8,464 nt of DNA from CAZIKF01 sp964539825 (GCA_964539825.1 CAZIKF010000075.1:1-8464); one strand, 5' to 3'. Positions 1 through 6,197 are shown, counted from the first letter of the stretch. Notes: generated from the letters alone by a model not told the origin. Numbers and translations are program-made.

Positions 1-361
1 ACAGGAAAGCCGCCCCCAAAGGGGTCATTGCCCCCCAGATCATCATCGCACCGATATTCTTGAAATCTCCCATAAAGACATGGGCCAAAGCCGTAATTAA
101 AATGATCAGCAGAAACTGGGAATTCTGGAAAAAACTCCTGGTTTTCCAGAACACAAAATGAAAGAATCCTAGAAAAGTGAGGGCCCAATTGGTAAATAAG
201 GCTCCACCTACAAAGTGATCGCCTGAATATAGAATCGCGAACACATCCATGGGTAACACCAAAACCAGGATGAGCCCAAAGAAGAATAGAAATTTCTTTT
301 TCCGCTTCTCTTCCTCCAAATCACTTTCCCGAATCCCAAATTCAAAGATGGCTTGAATCAT
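1..361 (-). CDS. N-terminal membrane domain of a probable adenylate/guanylate cyclase-type signalling protein (partial)
   Basis: The reading frame runs from an ATG at 361-359 off the left edge, so only about 120 N-terminal residues are seen and the C-terminal output domain is missing. A short charged cytoplasmic start (about residues 10-23, rich in E, K and R) is followed by three hydrophobic segments at roughly 24-46, 53-71 and 83-98. A fourth begins with the string GAMMIWGAMTPLGA near 104-117. Membrane regions with a 'G-x-x-x-W-x-x-x-x-P-L-G-A' string after a short 'G-D/G-F' loop are, as I recall, typical of the N-terminal halves of bacterial adenylate/guanylate cyclases and some sensor kinases; this is family memory, not a search. 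A purine-rich GAGGGG lies about 10 bases before the ATG. It is on the same strand as the glycosyltransferase, HIT and aquaporin genes but about 620 bases downstream, so it is probably transcribed separately. It could instead be another multi-pass sensor protein. Confidence 0.5.
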   Translation of the reverse strand, partial: MIQAIFEFGIRESDLEEEKRKKKFLFFFGLILVLVLPMDVFAILYSGDHFVGGALFTNWALTFLGFFHFVFWKTRSFFQNSQFLLIILITALAHVFMGDFKNIGAMMIWGAMTPLGAAFL

Positions 362-981
362 CAGGCAAATTTCCCCTCTAAACTTTATGGGAACCTTAAA
401 AGAAATCCAATTGGAATAGCTCTAATCAAGAAGAATCACCCTGAGAAAGCTACCCGATCCATGGTGTTTCATCGTGGCTCTATATGGCCTTGGTCATCCA
501 TCCTGTTTCCACTGGTCCTGGATAGCTATATATCATCATCCTCTAATAAGTAATTCCTGATGTTCTAGGGTGGGACTATCTCAGTTTATTTTCCTTTGAA
601 AGAAAAAAAGTAGAGACTCCAGCCAGGGAAAATAGTGGTGTGTATCCCTTTCCCTCCCTTTTTCTCTTAATGTCTGGGAGAATACAGATCGTGATGTAAC
701 TCGTTAAACTTTTGGCCTGGGGAAGGCGAGGCCGGAGAGGATAGCTCCATCATTACATGCATGGGCACCAATTGATGTATCTGCATATGACGTGGTTCAA
801 AGCGCTCAGGCATCCATGCACCGGAAATTTCATTTCTTGAAGGTCTCCCATCAAGCGGTAGGCGTTGGAAACAAACCCTGATTGGTTGAAGTCAGTGCGG
901 TTAAATACCAGGCAGCGATCACTTTCCACTCCATAGGCAGTTAGACGAACGATTTGGGATTACTGAGTGATCCTATTCTGA
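362..981. other. Gene-poor interval of 620 bases
   Basis: No intact gene is supported here. The short plus-strand frame at 353-553 overlaps the cyclase-like start, has no ribosome binding site and gives a protein of no recognisable kind. The interval holds the possible coding remnant described separately (667-959). It also has an inverted repeat of AGGGAAA (625-631) with TTTCCCT (649-655). On the minus strand a T-rich run (598-611) follows that repeat at some distance, so it is only a weak terminator candidate. Confidence 0.5.
667..959 (-). pseudogene. Possible decayed coding remnant in two overlapping frames
   Basis: Downstream of the glycosyltransferase on the same strand, one frame is free of stops for 68 codons (959 to the TAA at 755-753) and begins SQIVRLTAYGVESDRC. 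It has protein-like composition but no convincing start codon. A second frame is open from about 889 to the TAA at 669-667 and includes AWMPERFEPRHMQIHQ. Joining them needs one frameshift near 795-810. I do not recognise either peptide. The pattern would fit a gene that lost its 5' end and a frame, but the second frame is rich in His and Met because CAT/ATG strings recur, so chance openness is quite possible. Confidence 0.2.
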
Positions 982-1692
982 TTAGGATGCGGATGGGGAG
1001 TGTAGGGAACGTCTCGCCTGGGCATAGTTGCCCGCCTCGCCAAGGAGTTTTAGTACATCAAGAAATCGAAGGCTGCTCTTACCCTTCTCTCTCTCAGTAT
1101 AAGGCACAGGAACTTCCTCAATTTTGAACCCGGTGCGAAACGTCTCTAGAACCAGTTCCGCGTCAATGAACGAGCCAGATGATTTCAATGGGAAATTGTC
1201 CAGAATCTTTCGGTCAAAGACCTTATAGGAAAAATTGATGGTCTGGAATTTGGAGCCAAAGAAGATACGCAGGAAAAATCGGTATGCATAGGAGTAAAAT
1301 TTCCTGATGAGATGCTGCCCACCCTGTCGATGTCCCAGTACAAAATCACAGTCGCACCGGTCAAGGAGGTCGATAGCACGATCGATTTCTAGGAGCTTAT
1401 AGGGCATGTCGCATTCATAATGGCAGACGTACTGGTAGCGAATGTACTGATAAGCTTCGCGAAGAGCAGATCCCATTCCCATTTTCCTATCTTGGAATAT
1501 GGCGTGGATATGATCTTTTTCAAGGGAAATTTTCTCAAGTCTTTCACGGGTGCCATCAATGCTGCCTGAATCAATGACAATGATTTCAAAATTTATTTCA
1601 CGTGCCTTGGCATAGGTCTCGATCCTATGAATGCAAACGATAAGATTTTGAATTTCGTTATATGTAGGAACGATAAAGCTGATGGAACCCAT
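982..1692 (-). CDS. Family 2 glycosyltransferase, DPM1/DPG-synthase-like
   Basis: This is a 236-residue soluble GT-A glycosyltransferase of the dolichyl/polyprenyl-phosphate sugar transferase type, expected to move a sugar from a nucleotide sugar to a lipid or surface acceptor. It starts with the strand SFIVPTYNE (4-12), followed by IVIDSGSIDGT (38-48) for nucleotide binding and MGMGSALREAY (71-81). The usual metal-binding D-x-D site reads Y-E-C-D-M-P (92-97), with Glu in place of the first Asp. A late FIDAELVLE stretch (175-183) matches the E/D-x-E-L acceptor region of the family, and REKGKSSL (201-208) the family's R-x-x-G-x-S-x-L. No C-terminal membrane segments are present. The chosen ATG has GGGGGAG four bases upstream; in-frame ATGs at 1731 (AAGGA upstream) and 1764 are alternatives. 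It lies 134 bases after the HIT gene. The acceptor and donor cannot be told from sequence. Confidence 0.85.
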   Translation of the reverse strand: MGSISFIVPTYNEIQNLIVCIHRIETYAKAREINFEIIVIDSGSIDGTRERLEKISLEKDHIHAIFQDRKMGMGSALREAYQYIRYQYVCHYECDMPYKLLEIDRAIDLLDRCDCDFVLGHRQGGQHLIRKFYSYAYRFFLRIFFGSKFQTINFSYKVFDRKILDNFPLKSSGSFIDAELVLETFRTGFKIEEVPVPYTEREKGKSSLRFLDVLKLLGEAGNYAQARRSLHSPSAS

Positions 1693-1826
1693 TGCACTCC
1701 CCCGTGTTTCCAAAGCCGAAAATAACCCCATGTCATCCTTATCGACCGGAAGGCGAAGTCCCATGAGTAATAAATCTAAATTATTTAAAAATTTGTAGAA
1801 AAGATTGGTCAGGGCTCAATAAAGAT

Positions 1827-2300
1827 TTAGAAGAAACGACCAATCAGATTATCCATACTCAACTGCTGACGGATTTCTTCCATTAGGGGCTGGTGCTTCT
1901 CCAAACAGAACGCATGCTCATCGATAAGTTCTTGCGGATACTTCCAGTAGGGCAGAGTCCTCAACTCTCCAGGTTCTGTGTTAAAACGAGGAATAATGTG
2001 GGCATGCAGAGCAGGCTCCAAATTACCCAGAATTTCATAGTTAATCCGGACCGCGGAAACGACCTTAATGATTGATTGGCCTACCAGGGTCATTTCCTTG
2101 AGAAATAAAACTCTCTCATCCATCGGTAAAGCATTCAGGTGTGGTGGAACCGAATGGGGCAGGAGCAAACAGTACCCTCTCAATACCTGGCTGGCACCCA
2201 TAATTATAAAGCCAGCGTCAGTGCGCCCAATAAAGCGCTCAAAAGTACCCTGTCTACACGCCTCAACCTGTCGGTGAATTTCAGTTTGGATTGAACTCAT
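1827..2300 (-). CDS. HIT-family protein (histidine triad, nucleotide hydrolase/transferase type)
   Basis: A 157-residue protein of the HIT superfamily, small enzymes that cleave nucleotide phosphoanhydrides or phosphoramidates such as Ap4A through a histidine nucleophile. The N-terminal part has the strand and turn FERFIGRTDAGFIIM (20-34) and the family's LLLPHSVPPHLNALP (45-59), similar to the usual 'P-K-x-H-x-x-x-L-x-x-L'. The signature reads GNLEPALHAHIIPR (92-105). Relative to H-x-H-x-H-x-x the first His is Ala97, while the nucleophile position (His99) and the last His (101) are kept. The C-terminal tail from 106 is longer than in minimal Hint proteins. I chose this ATG because AAAGG lies seven bases before it; an in-frame ATG at 2330, six bases after the aquaporin stop, adds ten lysine-rich residues. 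The tight spacing makes it co-transcribed with the aquaporin. The true substrate is unknown. Confidence 0.85.
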   Translation of the reverse strand: MSSIQTEIHRQVEACRQGTFERFIGRTDAGFIIMGASQVLRGYCLLLPHSVPPHLNALPMDERVLFLKEMTLVGQSIIKVVSAVRINYEILGNLEPALHAHIIPRFNTEPGELRTLPYWKYPQELIDEHAFCLEKHQPLMEEIRQQLSMDNLIGRFF

Positions 2301-2336
2301 AAATTTACCTTTCCCTATTTTCTTCCCCATTTCTTC

Positions 2337-3026
2337 TTAATTAATCTCAAATCGTTTATCTCTTACGATGGTGCAGCTTTCTCTTCCCTGGATCCATCGA
2401 CAGGTCGGATGAGCGAGATAGGCACCCAAAATGGGTGCGGCTACATATAGCCAGATAGATTGGAGTTGCCCGGAAACAAGGGCTGGTCCGAGGGAGCGGG
2501 CAGGATTCATAGAAGCACCCGTCACGGGTCCTCCTAAAAGGGCTGCCAGTGCCACGGTTCCACCAATGGCAACTCCTGCCATAATGCCCTTTTCCATATG
2601 TCCAGTGGAAACATTTAGGATCACAAACATGAGAAAAAAGGTAAGCAGCACTTCCATTAAGAAGGCTCGGTAAAGCGGCACGGTAAATAGCGTGGTCCCT
2701 ATCGTTTCACTCTCTGGAAACAGAACGCAAAGTACTACTGCAGCAGCAATCGCACCGAGCAGTTGAGACCCCATATAAGGTAGGACCATCCGTCGATCAA
2801 GACGGCCCGCAAACATAAAACCCAGGGTTACGGCAGGATTGAAGTGTGCTCCAGAGATGTTGCCGACGGCATAAATCATTGCCATGACAACCAGGCCAAA
2901 AACAAGGCAAATGCCTACATGTCCAAGTACTCCTCCAAAGGAATCATTCACAATGATGGCACCGCAACCTGCAAAAACCAGTGCAAAAGTACCTATGCCC
3001 TCCGCTATGTAAGTATTTTTTTTCAT
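2337..3026 (-). CDS. MIP-family aquaporin, NIP-like
   Basis: A 229-residue six-helix channel for water or small neutral solutes in the inner membrane, the usual length for bacterial aquaporins. Both pore half-helices carry NPA: SGAHFNPAVTL (58-68) and GASMNPARSLGPAL (170-183). The N-terminal helix, IAEGIGTFALVFAGCGAIIVN (7-27), and GLVVMAMIYAVGNISGAHFNPA (44-65) look more like plant and bacterial NIPs than like E. coli AqpZ. By hand alignment to AqpZ (Phe43, His174, Thr183, Arg189) the selectivity filter would be Phe43, Ala162, Ala171, Arg177, which is more open than a strict water filter. The frame extends upstream to 3176, but the ATG at 3026 has GGAAGA just before it and starts where family members start. 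It heads a minus-strand operon with the HIT gene and is divergent from selO. Glycerol, urea or metalloid transport is possible but not shown. Confidence 0.93.
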   Translation of the reverse strand: MKKNTYIAEGIGTFALVFAGCGAIIVNDSFGGVLGHVGICLVFGLVVMAMIYAVGNISGAHFNPAVTLGFMFAGRLDRRMVLPYMGSQLLGAIAAAVVLCVLFPESETIGTTLFTVPLYRAFLMEVLLTFFLMFVILNVSTGHMEKGIMAGVAIGGTVALAALLGGPVTGASMNPARSLGPALVSGQLQSIWLYVAAPILGAYLAHPTCRWIQGRESCTIVRDKRFEIN

Positions 3027-3231
3027 ATTCTTCCAATCATATTCCAAGACAAAAAGTCGTCGGTTCCCTTTGGTTAGCAGAGCATGGCTCACCGGCACAC
3101 TTTGAAGTAGCCAATATTGAGTCTTCGCATTACAGCCTGAGACTGCTTGATTTGCAAGGATGAAAATGAACACCACTTGATGAAAAAGGGCGTTCCAGCT
3201 TCAGAAGAATACTAAATCCCTTATAGGATTT

Positions 3232-3240
3232 TGATATGCT
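3232..3240 (+). promoter_or_regulatory. Weak extended -10 candidate upstream of selO
   Basis: TG-A-TATGCT matches an extended -10 (TG-n-TATnnT) in the divergent region between the aquaporin and selO. No good -35 lies 17 bases upstream. If it were used, the start of the small leader ORF at 3236 would fall inside it and that ORF could not be translated, so the two readings exclude each other. Confidence 0.15.
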
Positions 3241-3304
3241 GACGGTCCTGGTGAATTTCCCTTGCGGCAAGCTGATTGTCCCAGTGGTTCTTACACTCTC
3301 TTAG
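3236..3304 (+). CDS. Candidate 22-residue leader ORF abutting selO
   Basis: The frame encodes MLTVLVNFPCGKLIVPVVLT followed by Leu-Ser and a TAG stop, a hydrophobic 22-residue peptide. The ATG has AGGA seven bases upstream (3226-3229), a well-placed ribosome binding site. Its stop codon directly abuts the selO ATG (TAG-ATG, 3302-3307), while selO has no purine-rich site within the 20 bases before its start. This layout fits a leader whose translation delivers ribosomes to selO by termination-reinitiation. The peptide resembles nothing I know, and a 23-codon open frame can occur by chance, so this is a candidate only. Confidence 0.35.
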   Translation: MLTVLVNFPCGKLIVPVVLTLS

Positions 3305-4903
3305 ATGAATCTGGAATCACTCAAATTCGACAATAAATTTACCCGCCTCCTACCTGCCGACGAGGTGAAAGAGAATTACTGCAGGCAAGTCCGCCAGGCC
3401 TGCTATTCCAGCGTACATCCTTTCAAAGTAGCTCAACCTAATCTGCTGGTCCACTCTCAGGAAATGGCTGACCTATTGGATCTGTCCCTGGAGACTTGTT
3501 TGTCCGAGCGATTTTCCAGTGTGTTCGCAGGCAATGAGCTTTTGAATGGTATGGAGCCTTATGCGACCTGTTATGGAGGCCATCAATTTGGGAATTGGGC
3601 AGGGCAGCTAGGCGATGGGCGCGCGATTAATCTTGGTGAGATTGTAACCGAGCAGGATCAGCGTTGGGTACTACAGTTAAAAGGAGCCGGGCCAACACCT
3701 TATGCAAGGAGTGGAGATGGCTTTGCTGTTTTACGTTCCTCTGTTCGTGAGTTTTTGTGCAGTGAGGCCATGTTTCATCTGGGAGTCCCCACCACAAGAG
3801 CACTGTCGTTGGTCCTGACCGGTGAACAGATTATGCGAGATATGTTTTATGATGGCCGTCCCACCTTTGAACCGGGTGCTATCGTCTGTAGAACGGCTCC
3901 AAGCTTCACTCGCTTTGGTAATTTCCAGATCTTTGCAATGCGCAACGAGTTAGATGTTCTAAAGCAGCTTCTCGATTACACCATTCAAACGGACTTTCCT
4001 GATTTGTGCCCTCAGGATGAACCTGGTAAGGAAGTCTATCTTAAATGGTTGCTTCAAGTGGTAAAGACTACGGTGGAAATGACAATTGAATGGATGCGGG
4101 TTGGATTTGTGCACGGGGTTATGAACACGGACAATATGAGCATTCTGGGTCTAACTATCGACTATGGACCTTATGGGTGGTTAGAGGATTATGATCCCAG
4201 CTGGACACCCAATACAACCGATGCACAGGGTCGTCGCTACTGTTTTGGTAATCAGCCGCAGATGTCCCAGTGGAATCTAATACAGTTAGCCCAGGCTATT
4301 TTTCCATTGATTGAAGAATCTGAAGAAATCCAGGCTGTCCTCAATACTTTTGCAAAGGAGTTTGAGGCTGGTTTTCAGGACATGATGATAAAGAAGCTGG
4401 GATTTAAGCAGTTTGAAAAGTCTGACGATGAAGAGTTTCTGATAGAACTAAATTCAGTATTGCAGGTGGTAGAGACGGATATGCCCCTTTTCTATAGAAG
4501 ATTGGCACAACTTCCAATCAATTCTGAGCCACAAAATGATAGGCAGGCTATTGAACCTCTATTGGATTGTTATTACCAGCCCGATCAGCTCACCGATGAT
4601 AAGGTGGCTATCATAGCCAAATGGATTCAAACCTATAAGAAGAGAGTGAGTAAGGATGGGACCTCAGATCAAGAGAGGCTGGAGAGTATGAACCAGGTCA
4701 ACCCGCTCTATGTGATGCGGAATTACCTGGCTCAGCTTGCAATCGACAAAGCCGAAGAAGGAGATTATTCTCTTGTAATTGAGCTGTTGGATGTCATGCG
4801 AAATCCCTATCAAGAGCAAGAAGGTAAAGAAGAATTCTGCCAAAAGCGACCAGAATGGGCTCGCCACAAGCCCGGTTGTTCCATGCTCTCCTGCAGCTCC
4901 TGA
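3305..4903 (+). CDS. selO: SelO protein adenylyltransferase (YdiU/UPF0061 family)
   Basis: A 532-residue SelO, a protein-kinase-fold enzyme that transfers AMP from ATP to Ser, Thr or Tyr of target proteins and is linked to redox stress in E. coli. Family strings run in order: GGHQFGNWAGQLGDGRA (91-107) of the glycine-rich nucleotide loop, LQLKGAGPTPYARSGDG (123-139) with Lys126, RTAPSFTRFGNFQ (196-208), HGVMNTDNMS (270-279) and LTIDYGPYGW (283-292). By family alignment Asp276 is the base and Asn277 and Asp286 bind metal; all are present. NPLYVMRNYLAQLAI (466-480) is the conserved C-terminal helix. The protein ends in LSCSS, where the penultimate-region Cys corresponds to selenocysteine in some eukaryotic SelO proteins. 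It is slightly longer than many bacterial members. The start fits the family N-terminus (MNLESLKFDNKF), but no ribosome binding site precedes it. It is transcribed alone, convergent with the next gene. Confidence 0.97.
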   Translation: MNLESLKFDNKFTRLLPADEVKENYCRQVRQACYSSVHPFKVAQPNLLVHSQEMADLLDLSLETCLSERFSSVFAGNELLNGMEPYATCYGGHQFGNWAGQLGDGRAINLGEIVTEQDQRWVLQLKGAGPTPYARSGDGFAVLRSSVREFLCSEAMFHLGVPTTRALSLVLTGEQIMRDMFYDGRPTFEPGAIVCRTAPSFTRFGNFQIFAMRNELDVLKQLLDYTIQTDFPDLCPQDEPGKEVYLKWLLQVVKTTVEMTIEWMRVGFVHGVMNTDNMSILGLTIDYGPYGWLEDYDPSWTPNTTDAQGRRYCFGNQPQMSQWNLIQLAQAIFPLIEESEEIQAVLNTFAKEFEAGFQDMMIKKLGFKQFEKSDDEEFLIELNSVLQVVETDMPLFYRRLAQLPINSEPQNDRQAIEPLLDCYYQPDQLTDDKVAIIAKWIQTYKKRVSKDGTSDQERLESMNQVNPLYVMRNYLAQLAIDKAEEGDYSLVIELLDVMRNPYQEQEGKEEFCQKRPEWARHKPGCSMLSCSS

Positions 4904-4905
4904 AA

Positions 4906-4945
4906 AAGAGAGAATATTGTTGGCGTGCCCCTCTTTCTTCTTTTT
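4906..4945 (+). terminator. Weak terminator candidate after selO
   Basis: Three bases after the selO stop, AAAGAG (4906-4911) can pair with CTCTTT (4931-4936) around a 19-base loop, followed by CTTC and TTTTT (4937-4945). The stem is short and AT-rich and the loop long, so termination strength is doubtful. Confidence 0.22.
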
Positions 4946-4964
4946 ACTCCTGGCCGGGAGTAAA
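4943..4964. repeat. Perfect inverted repeat over the convergent gene ends
   Basis: TTTACTCC (4943-4950) pairs perfectly with GGAGTAAA (4957-4964) around the six-base loop TGGCCG. It covers the stop codon and last codons of the exported-protein gene. On neither strand does a T-run follow the stem, so it is not a classic intrinsic terminator. It could stabilise mRNA ends or simply be chance. Confidence 0.5.
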
Positions 4965-5786
4965 CCATTTGTCTCCCATCTTTCTTGGAGGAAGAGGATT
5001 CTCTTCTTCAGGAAAATGTCCTTGATCAATCAATTCACCGGTTTTAACGATCGCCCAATATTCGGGAGCGCTATCTTGATTCAGTGTAAATTCCATCACA
5101 AGAGAAGTCTCCAGTGTATTGTGGCTCCCAAAGTGCTGAATATCTCTCCAAAATACGCCCATCTCTAATTGAACTTTCTCTCCATCGTGACTAATCAATT
5201 GAACATCTCTGACCTCAACATGGGTGTAATTGAGCTGTTGAACGCTCCTTTGAAAAAAGGAGGAGAGAGTATCCAGCTGAACCTCGTTGTGAAGTTGTGA
5301 GAAGCCACTCTGCTGTTTTGTCTTCTCGCCCCAATTGATTTCAAATTCACCATCCTTGAGTTGGTAGATGGACTGCCATTCCATCATGTATGCATAACCA
5401 ATTCTATCCACCCTGGTCATTCCAGCATAACGGCCGTTGACAAAAACTTCCTGCCCGAATACCTGGGTTTCATTGCCAACTTCAGCCGTGGGCATATGGA
5501 AAAATTCGATCTCAAGACTGCAATTAACTTGGGTGAGACTTCCCTCTTTCAGTTCACATTTCTTACGGGCCGGGTGCTGTAGATAAACCTTATTTTCGCC
5601 ATTGAAATTTGCACTTACAACTCTTGCTTCCATGGAGTTTCTGTCCATGACCCAAAAGCGGAAGACTGAGTTATGTATATTTTGAATTTCTTCCTGGTTG
5701 TTAATTTTTGATAGTTGAATTTTCTCAGTGTCCCACTGGGCTGCTGCACCCAGGCTTGTTAGTACGAAAAATAAAATTGTCTTCAT
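4944..5786 (-). CDS. Exported protein of unknown function with a weak SHD1-like segment
   Basis: A 280-residue protein beginning MKTILFFVLTSLGAAAQW, a clear Sec signal peptide with likely cleavage after the Ala run near 14-16, so it should act in the periplasm or beyond. Residues 42-86 (FRFW, then SMEARVVSA, NKVYLQ and LKEGSLTQ) are spaced like an SHD1 domain, the small beta module common in planctomycete and verrucomicrobial exported proteins; this is a weak match made by eye. The rest (about 95-275) is rich in aromatic beta-like stretches such as YAYMMEWQSIYQL and VFWRDIQHFG and I do not recognise it. Cys77 and Cys89 could form a disulfide. The frame is open to 5951, but the ATG at 5786 has GGAG six bases upstream and heads the signal peptide, so I reject the longer start. 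It faces selO tail to tail. Its upstream region is unusually structured. Confidence 0.7.
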   Translation of the reverse strand: MKTILFFVLTSLGAAAQWDTEKIQLSKINNQEEIQNIHNSVFRFWVMDRNSMEARVVSANFNGENKVYLQHPARKKCELKEGSLTQVNCSLEIEFFHMPTAEVGNETQVFGQEVFVNGRYAGMTRVDRIGYAYMMEWQSIYQLKDGEFEINWGEKTKQQSGFSQLHNEVQLDTLSSFFQRSVQQLNYTHVEVRDVQLISHDGEKVQLEMGVFWRDIQHFGSHNTLETSLVMEFTLNQDSAPEYWAIVKTGELIDQGHFPEEENPLPPRKMGDKWFTPGQE

Positions 5787-6001
5787 GATTAACTCCGTTC
5801 CTTGTCGATGTTTGATTTGTTGTTGTTTTGAATTCGTCAGGAAGATAAGGACAATTACCAAGGTTGAAAACAGTTTAGAAGAGAACAAAACGAAAACATC
5901 GAAAATCCCCTGCTCTGTGACCCGAGAACCAAAGAAAACAAAGCAAAGCATCCCCGTCTACGAGGAAATACTGAGTAAGTTTCTGTGATCTATACCGAAA
6001 A

Positions 6002-6022
6002 GCAAACGGTATGCCCGTTTGC
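6002..6022 (-). terminator. Candidate intrinsic terminator or attenuator (minus strand)
   Basis: GCAAACGG (6002-6009) pairs perfectly with CCGTTTGC (6015-6022) around a five-base loop. Read on the minus strand, the stem is followed at once by TTTT and then CGG. An eight-base GC-containing stem with a short T-run is the form of a modest intrinsic terminator. It would end OsmC-gene transcripts or a small RNA from 6002-6197. It would also sit about 215 bases before the exported-protein start, so it could act as an attenuator if transcription begins upstream of it. Confidence 0.45.
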
Positions 6023-6042
6023 AGGTTCATGACCAAAATATG

Positions 6043-6057
6043 CTCATCGCAGATGAG
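6043..6057. repeat. Short perfect hairpin
   Basis: CTCATC (6043-6048) and GATGAG (6052-6057) form a six-pair stem with a GCA triloop. It is one of the consecutive hairpins in this intergenic region. Confidence 0.5.
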
Positions 6058-6060
6058 TAA

Positions 6061-6078
6061 AGGAATCTACAGATTCCT
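6061..6078. repeat. Perfect hairpin
   Basis: AGGAATC (6061-6067) and GATTCCT (6072-6078) form a seven-pair stem with the tetraloop TACA (TGTA on the minus strand). It begins three bases after the hairpin at 6043-6057 and abuts the GGTTTG stem starting at 6079. Confidence 0.55.
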
Positions 6079-6173
6079 GGTTTGGCCGGGAAGCTGGGCA
6101 AACCAAATGTGTTTGGGCATACAATCCACCTGGGGCTTCAGAAGCTTGTCCATTCCTATTAGTACCAAACCAG
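6077..6173. repeat. Long-range 9-bp inverted repeat with a competing local partner
   Basis: CTGGTTTGG (6077-6085) is the exact reverse complement of CCAAACCAG (6165-6173). The same GGTTTG can instead pair with the nearby CAAACC (6099-6104). Only one of these pairings can form at a time, the usual layout of RNA switches, although the whole region is rich in CAAAC/GTTTG strings and alternative pairings arise easily from that. Confidence 0.45.
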
Positions 6174-6185
6174 AGAAAACTAAAG

Positions 6186-6197
6186 GTGAGTACTCAC
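6186..6197. repeat. Perfect 12-base palindrome
   Basis: GTGAGTACTCAC is self-complementary along its whole length and lies six bases beyond the OsmC stop codon. It could bind a dimeric regulator or form a short stem. On the minus strand it is followed by CTTTAGTTTTCT, which is too loose for a clear terminator. Confidence 0.4.

Noticed and set aside
353..553. 66-codon plus-strand frame
   Set aside because: No ribosome binding site, no recognisable composition, and it overlaps the cyclase-like start on the other strand.
970..988. ATCCTA/TAGGAT stem at the glycosyltransferase stop as a terminator
   Set aside because: Only six pairs, AT-rich, and no T-run on the minus strand.
3027..3176. N-terminal extension of the aquaporin
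   Set aside because: Family members begin at the residue matching 3026, and GGAAGA precedes that ATG; the extra 50 residues look like translated intergenic DNA.
4943..4964. Bidirectional intrinsic terminator between selO and the exported gene
   Set aside because: The stem is perfect but on neither strand is it followed by a T-run.
4664..5029. Minus-strand frame of 121 codons over the selO end
   Set aside because: It lies antisense to the strongly supported selO C-terminus and overlaps the exported gene in another frame; no family features.
5787..5951. N-terminal extension of the exported protein (55 extra residues with a hydrophobic stretch)
   Set aside because: A clear signal peptide and a GGAG ribosome binding site mark the start at 5786; the upstream part is AT-rich and has no ribosome binding site of its own.
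6088..6130. c-di-GMP-I (GEMM) riboswitch, because GGGCAAACC occurs at 6096-6104
   Set aside because: The other conserved parts (the GACGCAAAGCC-type strand and the receptor tetraloop) are not present in the expected places.
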